A DNA stretch of 64,000 nt. Origin: Rostratula benghalensis. Lineage: Eukaryota; Chordata; Aves; Charadriiformes; Rostratulidae. The translations under genes were made by a program, and so were the position numbers. Location of the stretch: positions 979,145 through 1,043,144 of the forward strand of contig VXAI01000183.1 of NCBI GenBank assembly GCA_013399305.1, read 5' to 3'. The notes under the pieces were generated by a model, which did no database searches, had not been told where the DNA came from, and was given only the letters and a program-made list of their open reading frames with translations. Positions 1 to 12,000 of this stretch are shown in pieces (position 1 is the first letter of the stretch; every line of letters starts with the position of its first letter).

Positions 1-1157
1 AAGGAGGTATCTCTAGCTGTGTATTTAATGGTATGTGCATAGAAAAAAAGCAAGCTGCTTTGAATCTGTAAGTTAAATACCACTGGCATTGCTTTAAAAA
101 CATAAAAATTTTAATTGATCACTCCCTGTCTAGTTTTTTTTAAGGTAAACACAATTTTAGATATGCAGAAAACTGGAGAAGAAACAGTAATTTCCAAAAA
201 ACAGAAAAGACTTATTTTATTTATTTTTTAAATAAATAAAATAATACAACCTTTCACTATGAGACATGAAAAATAAAACTCCTTTATGACACTGAAACAG
301 TGAGATGCTGATGACAATTCACTGGTGCCTCTGTCACCTGCAGGCTAACCTCCAAGCAAATTCAGTTTGTAAAGACAGGAATAATGCCCACTGAATAAAA
401 GAGAGAGACAAGCTCACAAGCTGAATATTCAAGAAAAATAGATGATTTTTTTTTTTCATGACAGAAACTGGAAATCTCACAGAGGCAATGCAAGAGGAGT
501 GTTGCACACTTGACTAGATCAAGCTTTTGATACCATAAAGGTGTACCCACATGGCACTATTTTCATTCTGAACTTTTTATTAGGCTAAATAATAAATAGA
601 GCAAAAATAAATACTTATTTCATTTAATTAACAGTCGCTAAGGTACAGTAGTTGGTTGGAAAATCTTACACTCTTCTGAAGACACTGATTTTCATTAGGA
701 GTACTGATTTTTCAGTAACACCACACTAATAACACGCTCGCTATTTCCCACACCTTAACTTTGAGTTAAAAGCCTCAGGAATAGTTTATATTCAGCTAAA
801 AAGATTGTGTCAAATTGCTTACTATTGCTCACCCTCAATATTCAGTAGAATACCACTGCTATTTTATTTATTATTTTCCTTCTCAGCTAAATTCCTCCCC
901 TGCCCATCGGTAAAACACTACACCAGTAACTACCAGTCCCCAGTAGCAAAATCTCCTAGCAGCTTCATGAAGTAAGAGAATTCATCATGCTTTAATAAGA
1001 ACTTTCTGGGCAGGTTTGCATCTCTTTCTCCAACGCAACTGATGGATGACACGAGTCCAACAGAGGAATACGAAAGTTCAGCAAGATTTCTCTTTTTCAG
1101 CCTCTCGAGTAGTGGGAAAGGTTCATGAATAGCTGTGTTAAAAATCGTTATTCTGGT
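1..1157. other. Non-coding, A+T-rich stretch
   Basis: I see no gene, transposon or RNA gene here. Open frames are short and interrupted by low-complexity runs. From about 990 to 1120 the sequence is less A+T-rich, but no motif stands out. It reads as intergenic or intronic sequence. Confidence 0.6.
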
Positions 1158-1443
1158 AAAAAAAAAAAAAAAAAAAAACAAAACCCACAAAAATTATTGA
1201 TTTTCTTTGTAGGGGAAGCAGGAGATGAGGTTTGTGTGGTGTCACCACACGAGGGAGCCGTCTCCTCAAAAATTCACGGGTTTAGAGGCGTTGAAACCAA
1301 AGCAAGACCAACTCCATTCCAAGGGACAAAGTCCCTCATCCAGGGCCAGCATCACAAATCCCAGATCAACCCAGTCAAGCCTTCAGGAAAGCCATGGAGA
1401 GATGACACTCACAGCCAGGGAAGGGAAAAAAAAAAAAAAAAAA
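1158..1443. repeat. Segment bounded by two long poly(A) tracts (A21 and A18)
   Basis: A21 lies at 1158-1178 and A18 at 1426-1443, with about 247 bp of more G+C-rich sequence between. Both tracts are followed by an A/C-rich tail (CAAAACCCAC-like and CCCAACCCAAAACC-like). Two same-strand A tracts with similar degenerate tails could be the ends of two retroposed pieces or two expanded microsatellites. The intervening segment contains an 8-bp inverted repeat at 1234-1250 (GTGTGGTG-T-CACCACAC). No source gene is recognised. Confidence 0.6.
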
Positions 1444-2527
1444 CCCAACCCAAAACCAAATAAAACCCACACCAACACTCTTTTACATTATTCTCATTTA
1501 ACACAAGTGGACACAGATAAAACTTCTAGTAATAATCATAGCAGTATTGCTATGATTACTAATAATCAATGCATTATTTCTGCCCCAAAAGTGGACTTAA
1601 TATGATAATAGGAGTGATAAATGTACTCAATGTTTGACAGAGGACAGTCTTCCATATTCAATGTAAGACAAACCTGACCCTGGAAATATTAGATGAGAGG
1701 CATAAAACTTTAATATTTTGCCCCATAAATTGTACTGCAGCGCCCACAGCAAGGCAGCTGGCCGGCAGCTTTCCCCTACCTTCACCACTGCCTGGCCTCC
1801 AGCATCACTTTCATCACTACACCTTTATATTTTTTATTTATATAGAAGTGCTTTAATTGCCATGGCCCGAATCCCTCCCACAACCCTATTACTGACAAAA
1901 TTCATTCCCGAGTAGGTGCTAAAGGGGGCAAGGTGATTTTTTTTATTTTTTTTTCCCCTCCCAGTCACACAAAGCTTGTATGCCTGTATAGAAACATTTA
2001 AAATATTTAAAGCACCAATTTAAATGACTCAAATTGAGCTGGCTTTGGTATCTTAAGCCTCCCCGTGCTGCTGCTGTCATGTGCACGGCATACGACTGGG
2101 TTCCCGCGGAGAAGGTGTAATTACAGACTACATCACACCACGTGCAGAGAAGGGAGGGGGAAGAAGTTCTCACAGCCTTAAATCCAGCCCTTCCTGCTGC
2201 CAAATATTTCATGTGAATACTCAAATAACAGCATTTTCCTGCAACCTGGTTGTGTTCCCATTGCAGAAGACCCCACAAGCTGCTTCCAATCAGCCATCCA
2301 CCGTTGCCACCACGCAGACAGCCAACCTTCATCACACGTCATGGAAAGAAAAGGTCCATTGGCAAGTCTTGATGGACACAGCGAAGCACAGAGAAGCATC
2401 CCCTTTGCAAACATCAGAGCCCTGAACCCAGAAGAGGCAAGACCCAGAAACCAGAGTGAACCCCCATAAATGGAAGGTTCTGCCGTGGTCCGTCCTGGTT
2501 CCCCTCAGATAAAGTAAAGCATTTTTG
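1444..2527. other. Non-coding stretch
   Basis: No gene is recognised. A T-rich tract lies at about 1937-1955. The block at 2040-2480 is more G+C-rich and gives overlapping open frames of 78-130 codons on both strands, none with family resemblance; they look like chance frames in sequence with few stops. Confidence 0.55.
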
Positions 2528-2552
2528 AAAAAAAAAGAAAAAAAAAAAAAAA
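2528..2552. repeat. Poly(A) tract (A9-G-A15)
   Basis: A9 at 2528-2536, one G, then A15 at 2538-2552. No transposon body was recognised upstream of it. Confidence 0.85.
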
Positions 2553-4378
2553 GCAACAAGAAGTAAATGCATAATTTGTCAAGAGTCTTGAAATATTGAA
2601 ACACAAGGATGTTCCTCCTGCCTTCTATTACCTTATTGCAGCTTCAACTCCCTACATATGTTTTGCAAACTCTAAGTATAACAATTAGCTTAAAGACGGC
2701 GTCTTCACGGAGTAAGTCAAAATATTAGGGAGCACTATTATATATCTATCCTCGGTCTCTCACTGCTTATAAGGCCATATCATCCAAAAAAAGCTTGGAG
2801 ACAGAACTGCAGAGACACAACTTCCACCTACACCGAACTGGGCTGCTCCTTGATTTAAATCCACGCACACAAACGCGTTCCGTGTATCAGGAGGGTGGTG
2901 GAACGGTGAAGCACCACACTCTTCTACCTACTAATTACCATTAAATGGGAAAAGGTTTGACAGAACACTATACCTCTCGGAAGAGGTCTCATTTTCTTTC
3001 TTCACTTTTATTAACCAACTATAATTAAAAGAACAGCTTGAGTCCCTGTGATAAAGCAACACAACTGCTTTACTCTTCACTTTTTCGCCGACGCGCTGCA
3101 CGCGTTGTACCGTGCGTGATCATACTCTTACATTTTCTAATTAATAAAGAATGAAAGAGCATCTCAGCTGGGCTCAGCAGTGAGAAATCCTGCATTTCTC
3201 TTCTGCCTTACATACAGATCTCGTGCTGTGGCCTTCCCCCAGTATGCGAGCAGACTTGGCAACGGGGCTTGGGTTACCTGCGAGCAGAGCTCAGGCAAGC
3301 CAAGGATGTCTTCACAGGAGCGGGTCTCCAGGCACTCAGGTGTTTATGTGACTTAAACATCTTGTGAAGCCAGCACTTGCAGAAACATGAGGTAATGAAA
3401 AACAAAACTTTCCTGGGATCAGCTCAGCTCCTTTCCTCCACGCATTTAATCACAGCAGTTGGATCGAGCTCTCAGAGCCTCGTGCTCTTTTTCTCCCCAT
3501 ACATGATATGGAAAAATGAAAGACTTGACAAAGAAAAGTCCTCCTGGTTTCCTAAAAGATATATTGTCTTTTTTTTTTCCCTAAATTAGGCATTAAATAT
3601 ACCTCCTTCATCTCCTCAGTCTCTACCTCTCACGGCAGACTCGTTGGGATGCCACGTGAGCTTTGCAGGAAGCTTTCCCAGTGCTGCCCATCCTTGACCA
3701 CTTGGTGTGGGAGAGGATGCTGCTCACACCATCACACTGCATTCCTGTGGTTTCAACCCCAGCAAGAGTTATCTGCACCGTCTCCCTTGGATGCAAACAG
3801 GGAGCTGAGCAGTTGTTTATATATGCCTGTAGGTATGCACATACGCACACAAATCACGTGCCATATTTTACCTCCCTTTAATCTTCATCTCCTTCTATTA
3901 ATTCAGCATGTACCCTCAGGATGGGACTACCAGAGGGAGGATGGGCGTGCTGAAGCTCCAGCAACACAGCTGGCCTCACCACACTCCCATTGTAGGCAAC
4001 ACCTCATAAATCAGAATTTCATAAACTGATGATGAACTGCCATCGCTACCTTCCAAAAAGCAGGAGAGGAATGAGTGAGCAAAGAAGCCTTCTCTAAGTC
4101 GTGCACTTACATACTGTCAAAAAAAATGATGTAGTTGATGCTTTTTGATGCTTCCATTCATCTAAATTTGCCTGGCAATAAGTCAGGCTGCCCACAGAAT
4201 TTTCTATTAACAATTACACATGCATGGCTGCAATTAGGGCTTTGCCCACACTGTTCACCTAGTGCTGGGTACTGCCAAAATAACTCCCTCTGTATATACA
4301 TAAACATCCATTTTCAAGCACAGCATTAAATTTCATCACTTCATCCTGAAATCACTACTGAAAAAATAAATATCAGAG
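2553..4378. other. Non-coding stretch with a CpG micro-cluster
   Basis: No gene is recognised. The notable feature is eight CpG dinucleotides in 31 bp at 3086-3116, in sequence otherwise poor in CpG. An ACGCGT hexamer occurs at 2873-2878 and again at 3100-3105. The open frames at 3.6-4.0 kb on both strands overlap one another and have no family signature. Confidence 0.55.
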
Positions 4379-4618
4379 TCACGTAATCTGCTCTTGTATC
4401 TCATGTACTTCAGCAGCTCTCTCCACCTCAGGAAAAATGAAAGTAGGTCTAAGAGACCTCTTGGACAGGAAATCTTTCTTAATTTCCTCATATTGCTCCT
4501 GAAGTTCCTCTACTCTCCCACACAGACTGGCCAAGTATTTCTCTAAATATTCCCTTACCATAAAGCCTACAAATTCATATCTAACACCTAGGAATAGGAG
4601 GCCAAGTTTGGAGAATTC
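4379..4618 (-). CDS. Possible exon or exon relic, coiled-coil-like, unidentified
   Basis: On the minus strand the frame stays open for 79 codons between a TGA at 4619-4621 and a TGA at 4379-4381, with an internal ATG at 4559-4561. The peptide is rich in charged residues with leucines (RVEELQEQYEEIKKDF), which is coiled-coil-like and unlike the hydrophobic or low-complexity chance frames elsewhere in the window. A pyrimidine-rich stretch ending in CCTAG lies on the minus strand just before 4587 and could be a splice acceptor. No clear donor is visible after the frame, and an ATG|GTAAGG donor-like site falls inside it. I do not recognise the family. It may be a real exon, a decayed exon or chance. 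Confidence 0.2.
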   Translation of the reverse strand, partial: EFSKLGLLFLGVRYEFVGFMVREYLEKYLASLCGRVEELQEQYEEIKKDFLSKRSLRPTFIFPEVERAAEVHEIQEQIT

Positions 4619-4621
4619 TCA

Positions 4622-5946
4622 GATAATTGATAAGTATCAGTGAAATCCATCTTTTCTGACAAGGCGAGTGATGTAGATACTCAACTACCAATTAAAAGTT
4701 TCCAGAAATTTCATTTACCATTTTTTTCCAGAACTCGCTTTTGTCTGGGAGCTAAAAATAAATGGATTTGTTGACATTCATGAATAATGACTACTTGAGT
4801 AAACAGAATTTCAGATCTGAAACATCTCAGCTTTACAGAGAGGGTCCCAGTACTGTGGCCTGACACAATTTACACGGATTTATCATTTGTCTATCAGAAA
4901 ATAAAATTATATTTTGAAAAATAAATAGAAAAATAATTAAAAAGTAACCCATCCTAAAGGAAATCTTACTAGAAACCACATCTCATTGTTCAATTTTTTA
5001 CAAAACATAAGGATTGTGACTGCAGCAGATCTTACACAGTTTTTGGAGAAGCATCATCTCTTTTTAGGTCAAGTGTTTTTCACATGTCTGAAGACGCCAC
5101 ACCAAGAGCAAAAAGCACCTAGGAGTGAAACATCATCATTCATGGGCAAGAACATTAATTTCTAGGAGCCTAAAATATCATTTTTATATCATTTATTCTT
5201 CCCCTACTAATGTAGTTGCTAGGTCTTTCATCTCTGCCAGTTCAACTGCCTACATCAGCAATTAATCTGGCCTTGTCTTCATCCACCACAAAAAGAAAAC
5301 AAACTAATGGTACCAAAAATATTTCCTGATTCAAAATTAATGCCTTTACCCTGAAAAGAACATAAATACTGGTTTGCAGCAAAACGTGCTGCAGGATGGA
5401 CATGAGCAACCCCAGTTTGTCCAGGAGAGATTTGATGCCCCAGTGCAAGGCGGTGACTCGCCCAGTGACAAATGTCATGCAGATAAACACTAATAATGGT
5501 TATACTGGACTTTAAGGGAAAGTGTTCAGAACAACCACTGCATGGCTGCAGCTCAGATTAAAAGTTGCTTCTCTTAATCAACTAATTCTGTTACTTCTAA
5601 AGATGACCTTTCTGCAGAATATTTTTATTTTATTTTTTTCCGTTAATTGCTGTCTGAATAGCCTGCTTAGAAAATAAAAGACAAACAACTCTTCCCTCTG
5701 CCTGTAACAATTAGCGGAGATGATAAAGCTCAAATTTCTAACTTAGTTAATTTAGCATGTCAAAAACTAATCTTTCCCTGGTAATTTCAATACACTGAAT
5801 GTCACAGAAAGGCCAAGTGACAGATTGCTGCGTTTCAGTCAGAACACTCATCCTACTAAAAATGTAATCACTGATGTTCAGATTTCATTTGACTATGCAC
5901 TGTACAATATTTGGTTTGTGGAGAGCTTTTTGGCATCTTCTTCCCC
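4622..5946. other. Non-coding stretch left of the gap
   Basis: A+T-rich sequence without recognisable repeats. A minus-strand frame of 82 codons at 5242-5490 has a hydrophobic leucine/valine-rich middle and a TTCTTTTCAG acceptor-like site inside it. I recognise no family and treat it as probably chance. The block ends at a run of Ns. Confidence 0.5.
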
Positions 5947-5958
5947 NNNNNNNNNNNN
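5947..5958. other. Assembly gap (12 N)
   Basis: Twelve Ns are followed at once by T and A16 (5960-5975). The gap probably reflects a homopolymer that was hard to sequence. The true length of missing sequence is unknown. Confidence 0.97.
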
Positions 5959-5959
5959 T

Positions 5960-5975
5960 AAAAAAAAAAAAAAAA
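5960..5975. repeat. Poly(A) tract (A16) beside the gap
   Basis: A16 directly follows the N run. Its length is uncertain because the tract may be the cause of the gap. Confidence 0.85.
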
Positions 5976-8440
5976 TAATGTTCCAACATAACTTTTGAGA
6001 ATTACATGGATAGATAAGCCTAAACCATGATTTGACACTATTTTATACCGAGTCCAGTATTATTACTGAGTTCAGATTCAGTAATGATGGTGAGAACTGG
6101 AAGTGTGTTTCCCATTCCTACTCGGGGGACTACAAAGTCCATCTAAAATAAATTAAAATCCTTTACCAATCATTATCATGCCCCGTGCTTAATCCCATTC
6201 CTACAACTGCCTGAACTTCATTATCACGGCGTGAGCAGGCTCCAGTTGCAAGCTGAATTTCAGGGCTCCATCATCTTTATTGCGCCCCATCTTTCAGCAA
6301 GCTTTTCGTGCATCTATTTGTTACAAATGATTTTGTTGTACAGGAAATGTGTTTGTCTGCTTTTCCAAGAATGGTTTCATAACCTCGCTATGTTCCAAAG
6401 CTAAATAACACATATGGTTCGTGTTTAACAACCTCCATTTGGTGCTTCATATGTGTTCTTTTCCTTTCTGCTTCCAAGTATATGGCTGCAGAGCACTGAG
6501 GATCAGGCACCAGCGTGGGTGAACGCGCTCTGAATAGGCTTTCTTTTCAATTGTCAGACAGCAATTGACTGAAATCAGGGGGAAAAGGAAAAAAAAAAAA
6601 AAATATGATTATTCTGACAGCCTTTGATAAGTCATTGGCTCAAAAACTCTTTCTGTTCAAAGTCTCCCATGTCTATCAGATAAGCAGTGAGGCATATGGC
6701 ATCTTCTTGATGCGATACCCATTATTGATATGAAATGGTAACCTCTGTGTTCTTGAACAAGCTGCCCACATTTCTGCCCGTGCTTTACTTGCAGTAACAC
6801 ACAGCTCCCTCCAACCAGTCTGTGCAAATGGGCCCGAGGTCACCCTCCTCTGCCACGCACACTGGGGTTTGCCATTTTAATTTGCACCTCAGGCATGCAG
6901 AAAGTTGGATAAATATCTGACTTTCACCCAAGTGGCAGGTATTCCAGCGGGAGCTGCTGTCAACATGCAAATGGCAGCGGTAGGAAAAAGAGCCACGATG
7001 GAGGACAGGGAGTTCCAACAGTGAGAACATAAGACACAGTCCTTTATGCAACACCTGGTTCTAACTGTTCTTAATATTCACATCAAAATACAGGTCAGCT
7101 GAAATGATGGGCAGGAGATCAATCCCTTGACGAAGTGCTGATTGCATGCCAGAACCTGTACATGGGAAAGGGGCACGGTCAAATTACCCCTCTTCAGGCT
7201 CTGCTTTACAGGTGTCTTATCTTTCCCAGTTTCCCTACATGACCTGGCAAACCCACGCAACCTCACCAGAAAACTAATTAAGCATTAAGATGAATCCTGG
7301 ATGCAGCAGCTTTAGACAGGACCACTTCCAGCCCCCAGACACCGACGTTTGAAATAGCATCGGAAACAGGCGTTTTTCATTACAGCCCTTGTTAATAGCC
7401 TAAGGAAGTGCCTCCTGCAAAGTATCAGATCATAAGTTGTAATGAGCATTTTAATTAATACTATCCCACGCCAGGGGAAAAAAAAAAATATTGTATGTAA
7501 ATTCAATAAATTATTTGCACTGGGGAAATTGAGTCTGTTTGTTCACAGGCAGTGTCAACACAGCTTGGAGACCAAAAATGCTGTTGTACCTCAAACACGT
7601 TAGTGCCCCAAGTGTAAACATGTACCTGCAGCAAAATTTCCAGGTACCTTCACAACTGGCTTCTCAGTGCAGATCTCCTCATGGAGAGTTATTTTTACTC
7701 ATGTTCACAATTAAAGAGTTAAAGGTCCAAGAGGAAATATTAAGAAAAAAAAAAAAAGAAGAGTGGAGAAGTTGCCATCACACCTAAGATCCATGGAAAA
7801 AGGTTCCTAAACAGGTTATTTTATGAGAGATGGTAGCTGTAAATGCATATTAAGCTTTGTACCCTTTCTGGATGGGTAGAAAGAACTGCACCTCTAAGTA
7901 ATATGAAAAACTTTAGTTCATTAAACAAGCCTTAAGGGGAAGCATAAATGAGAAGTGTTTTATATTCAGTGTCATCAATTCAGCTAAAAACATGTTTGTA
8001 CCACTCCATGAAATGAATGCTTTTTATAGTGCCTTTCCTGCCAACGTTGCCTCATGAACACCATAAAAATTAAACATGTAAAACCAACTCTGGGACTGGC
8101 AGTTAGCAAATAAATTCCAGAGAAACAGTAATACACATTTCTAAACAAACAGCTCTTCAAATGCAGGAAGAAAAAATAGGTAAACTGAGGAAAGCATAGT
8201 GTAGAGGGTGCATTGAATATATTTATAGGTGAGAGGAAAGGGCAAGAATCTCTTTAGCAGAGGAAACTTTCTCTCCAGGTGCCAGCCCCTGCAAGTAACC
8301 CATTTAGTCCCTGGGGTCACTCTTTCCCCATGTATTTCCAAAGACTCCTGCACTACAGCATTGGCAGCAACACCACAAAAGTGATTAATGCACAGATGTT
8401 TCTGCACTAGATCCTCCAATGGAAGTCAGTTACCATGAAA
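5976..8440. other. Non-coding stretch, possible conserved element at 6180-6570
   Basis: No gene is recognised. The part from about 6180 to 6570 has balanced composition, some retained CpGs and two CAATTG hexamers flanking TCAGACAG (6548-6567), which is the kind of texture seen in conserved non-coding DNA. A15 lies at 6589-6603. The rest is A+T-rich and unremarkable. Confidence 0.5.
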
Positions 8441-9060
8441 GCAAGTTCAACTCAGGGGCCTAAAAATTTGGCTGCCCCAGAAGTGACCCTGATGGTCAGA
8501 GGAGGGACCCTTGTCCCAAGGGACTGCATGCATCCCACCACACAGGCAAGGCCATGGCCAAGGAAAGGGGTCAGCCCCTGCTGCTGCTGCCCATGAGCAT
8601 CCTGCCCATGATGCAGGTGAGGACCTTTGATGCTGAAGCCATGCAGCCACCTTTGAAGTCCCACAGAAATCTGGACACATCACCCTCTTGTGGTTCTCTC
8701 CTTCTTATAAAAAACCAACCAAACAACAAAAAAGTCCAGGTTAAAAAAAGGGGAAGGGAGGTGGGGTTTTGGGGGGTTTTCTGTGGGCCTTTTTGGGCAT
8801 AGAAAAAGCCCAGCCTCTCTCCATCCCCCCTCTACTCCAGCACCAAACCCTCCAAAGGCAGCAAAGCTTGAAGGACTCCGTCTCCCCGACTGCCATCCTT
8901 TCCCACCGGTTGATCTCAAAACAGCTGAAAGGAGGAATATAAAGCTCACAACAAAGATTTCCAAAGTTATGCCACAGTCATCAAATACCAGAAGCATTTG
9001 GAAACCACTCTTGTGGCCCCGAGTAGGAGCAAACCTCTCCAAATAAGGAAGCATTTCTCC
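8441..9060. other. G+C-rich block with overlapping chance frames and a G4 motif
   Basis: This is one of the more G+C-rich blocks of the window, so frames stay open on both strands (8447-8802, 8680-9054). A plus-strand frame from 8554 begins MAKERGQPLLLL, signal-peptide-like, and runs into ATGCAG|GTGAGG, a good splice-donor match near 8617; no supporting exon was found. A G-quadruplex motif occupies 8750-8776. No protein family is recognised. Confidence 0.45.
8750..8776 (+). other. Canonical G-quadruplex motif
   Basis: Four G runs, GGGG (8750-8753), GGG (8756-8758), GGGG (8763-8766) and G6 (8771-8776), are separated by loops of 2, 4 and 4 nt. This satisfies the standard G3+N1-7 pattern. Further GGG runs follow at 8785 and 8795. 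Confidence 0.75.
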
Positions 9061-12000
9061 TCCAACGTGCAGAAATTGGCAGCTCCCCTCCCGGAGTTTA
9101 TGTAAGATTTCTCAAACAGATTAGCCAACAAACAAATGTCAAATAGCCTCCTTTCTGCCTTCAGAGCAAAATCAGCAGGCCTTCATCTGCACAAATGGAT
9201 TCTGATAAGATTTCAAGTTGGGACACAAGTTTTCCCTGTTGCCACGATGGATTTTAAGGAAATTTCCAAACAGGTTGCAATGAGCAACCAACGATGAATT
9301 GATGAGGAATCATCGCGTGCCCCCCCTTCTCACACCCCTGTAAGGAAAATCAGGATGAAATGAGAGCAACACTGCATGAAATAACAGGATCAAAAGTAAC
9401 GTGGCACGAGGAGTATGAAATACTAATGGGGAAAAAGTTAGTACAAAGCCAAAATGTTCCAGACAGGTCTCAGAGGGGTCAAATAATGCTGTGGGTTTAA
9501 CACTTAGTTATACCCATTTCTCTCAAAAAGATTGACTAAGCAAATTCAGCTCCACTTTCCAGTTAAAGGTGGCAGGGCAGCTATTGAAAAGCTTTTTTGG
9601 AGAGGGGAACCTTAAAACCAGGCTATCCTGGGTGCTGGTTAACCAAGAAATGATACGGCAAGTGCTTAGCAACGATCTTTCCCAATTTTTTTCTAACCTC
9701 CACCAGCCTCCCACAGAGAATGACAAGGAGTTATTACCTGCTGACAATGAGCTCTTTCTTCTGCTTCTTGTCCCATTAGGCCCTGATCTTTGATGCTTCT
9801 GCACAGAAGTTACTTTGAATATCTAAATACCAAAAAAGATGTGATTGTGTGCACAAAAGGCTCTTCACAGCAGTGAGAATTTGAGGCTACTGAGTGCAAA
9901 AATCTCAAAATAAGGGTTCCGGCTTGTTTTGCCTGTAAAGTGTTCAGCACTTCAGTGATGGGGGCACTGAAAAATATAGTTGTAGTTATTTACTGAACTG
10001 TCTACCAGAATTAGTAATGTTAATACAGGCATGCACTTAAATACTTCCTGAAATAAGCAAGCAATGGATCACTGATATAATCCAATTTAAAAAATAAGAG
10101 AAATTCCTTCTTTTGAGGTGAAATCCAATTTTGTGGGATGTGAAACCTCTCAGCATACCTATTTCTTTTCCTTTCTGTATACAGAATAAGCAACATAGAG
10201 GGCGGGCCAGCATCTGTTTCACCAACAAACCTCTATCTAACAAGATATTCAGACACAGATATTGAAGAAGAAAGGTACCAGAGATAATCAGGTCTTTGGA
10301 GGCACTGAACAAAACAGGCTTTGATCCATGCTCACAGAAGGAAGGTAAGATGGTCGTTTACCAGTGTTTAAAGGGCCTAAACATAGGAACCAAACATCAA
10401 GGGTAGGTTTAATTCTGCTTTTTCCACTTAAAAGCTTTTTCCACGCCATGGATAATAGCAAGCCTGCAGCTGATGGCAAAAGAGGGCACAGCAAAATACT
10501 TCTGGGAAGATGCATAAAAATGATTATTATTTTTTTTCTTAGACTGTTCTCTGAAAACTCTGCTCTGGTTTGATCATCCCTTCCACCCGCATGATGTCAG
10601 CCCCAAGTTCTTTTATGTGGGCAATTAATAACTCTTATCCATTGCCTGATTTATCTTTCTTTAACATGTGTAGATCACATGGAGATGAACTGTGTGAATT
10701 ATTACCCTGTGGAGCCAAGAGAAGAATTTTGTTTTTTCTGTCCTGAAGTTCTTATTTCTCAACTCGAATGAATAAGAAATACAATATGTATATATTTCAA
10801 GAGGAACACAAGAAACTTCGTTGCCTAAACACATGCTTTTCTCCTGATTTATTATTCAGATTTATAAATGTACTCTCTCCAGTGTTTGAGTTACACATTT
10901 TTTTCTGGTAAAAAAACAAGGATTGAATCTTAACCACAATGCCTTGATTTAGGCTTAATTTTTCTGAGCACCATTTTCTTCGCAGTTTTCTGCCTCCTGC
11001 AAATCAGAGGTTCCATGACTAAGTTCTTCCTGCTGCCACAAACTGATTTTTTCAAACATAAGATTTCTCTTTTGGTTCATGCATAGAATACCATAAAATC
11101 CAATCATACTCTCTGCATTGACTAAATCTTTGTTTAAAACTAACCGGGGAGGCTCAGCATGCCCTTTTCCTCCAGAGAACGCCAGAGACAGCTCTGAGGG
11201 AGGCAAAAACCGTCAGGATTCCTCCAAGGACATTTCTAAATCAGTCCCAGAAAAGGGGCACTGAGCAAACAGGGCCTTCAGTAGTTCAGAACTCAGCCTT
11301 TCAGTAACATTTTCTGAAAAGTAAGTTGTCACCCCATGCAGCACGGACACTCATTCACGATTGGCAAAGGTAAATGGGAGAAACAACCTCTGATACCTTT
11401 TTGCTCTCCTGACCCTGGATCTTCACCTTTGCCTTCAAGTCCAGCGAGAGCTGATTACAGAGGCACGTGGTGCCAAGGTGGCCTGAGCAGTATTTCTCCT
11501 TACATGGCTGTAGCAAGTACCTTGGCTCTAGCTTATTATATAAAAGCTGTTTGATGAATGTGAACTACAAAACTCGGTAGGTTTCTCTAGCTCTACTTCC
11601 AAAATGGAGGTAGGCGTCACAAGTTCAAATAAAAATGCAAGAGTAGTTCTACATTAAATTTATCACTGTTATTCTCTACCCAGAATACAGCAGCTGTAGC
11701 CAGCAGCAGTTTTGTTCATATTTATATCTACCAGGCATCGCTGTTTTGGAGTCACTCTGACATCTTCAGAAGCCTTCATGATCGTTTACTCAGATAAAGC
11801 TGAGACTATCACAAGAGAAAATGACTGGGCTCTCTGAAAATACAGTTTTTCTTTAAGTCAAATGAGTGGTAGTCAGTCTGTCCATGAGGATCAGTGGTCT
11901 CAATACTAGAATGAGCTGATATTCCCAGATTTGCACAAAGCCAAAGCTGTCCTTACCAGGAACTCTTTACCATTCCAGGTCGAGTCCTCTCTCAGCAGAG

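Noticed and set aside
9523..9804. Frames of 93 (-) and 74 (+) codons over the same bases
   Set aside because: Mirror frames with no family match; no evidence to prefer either.
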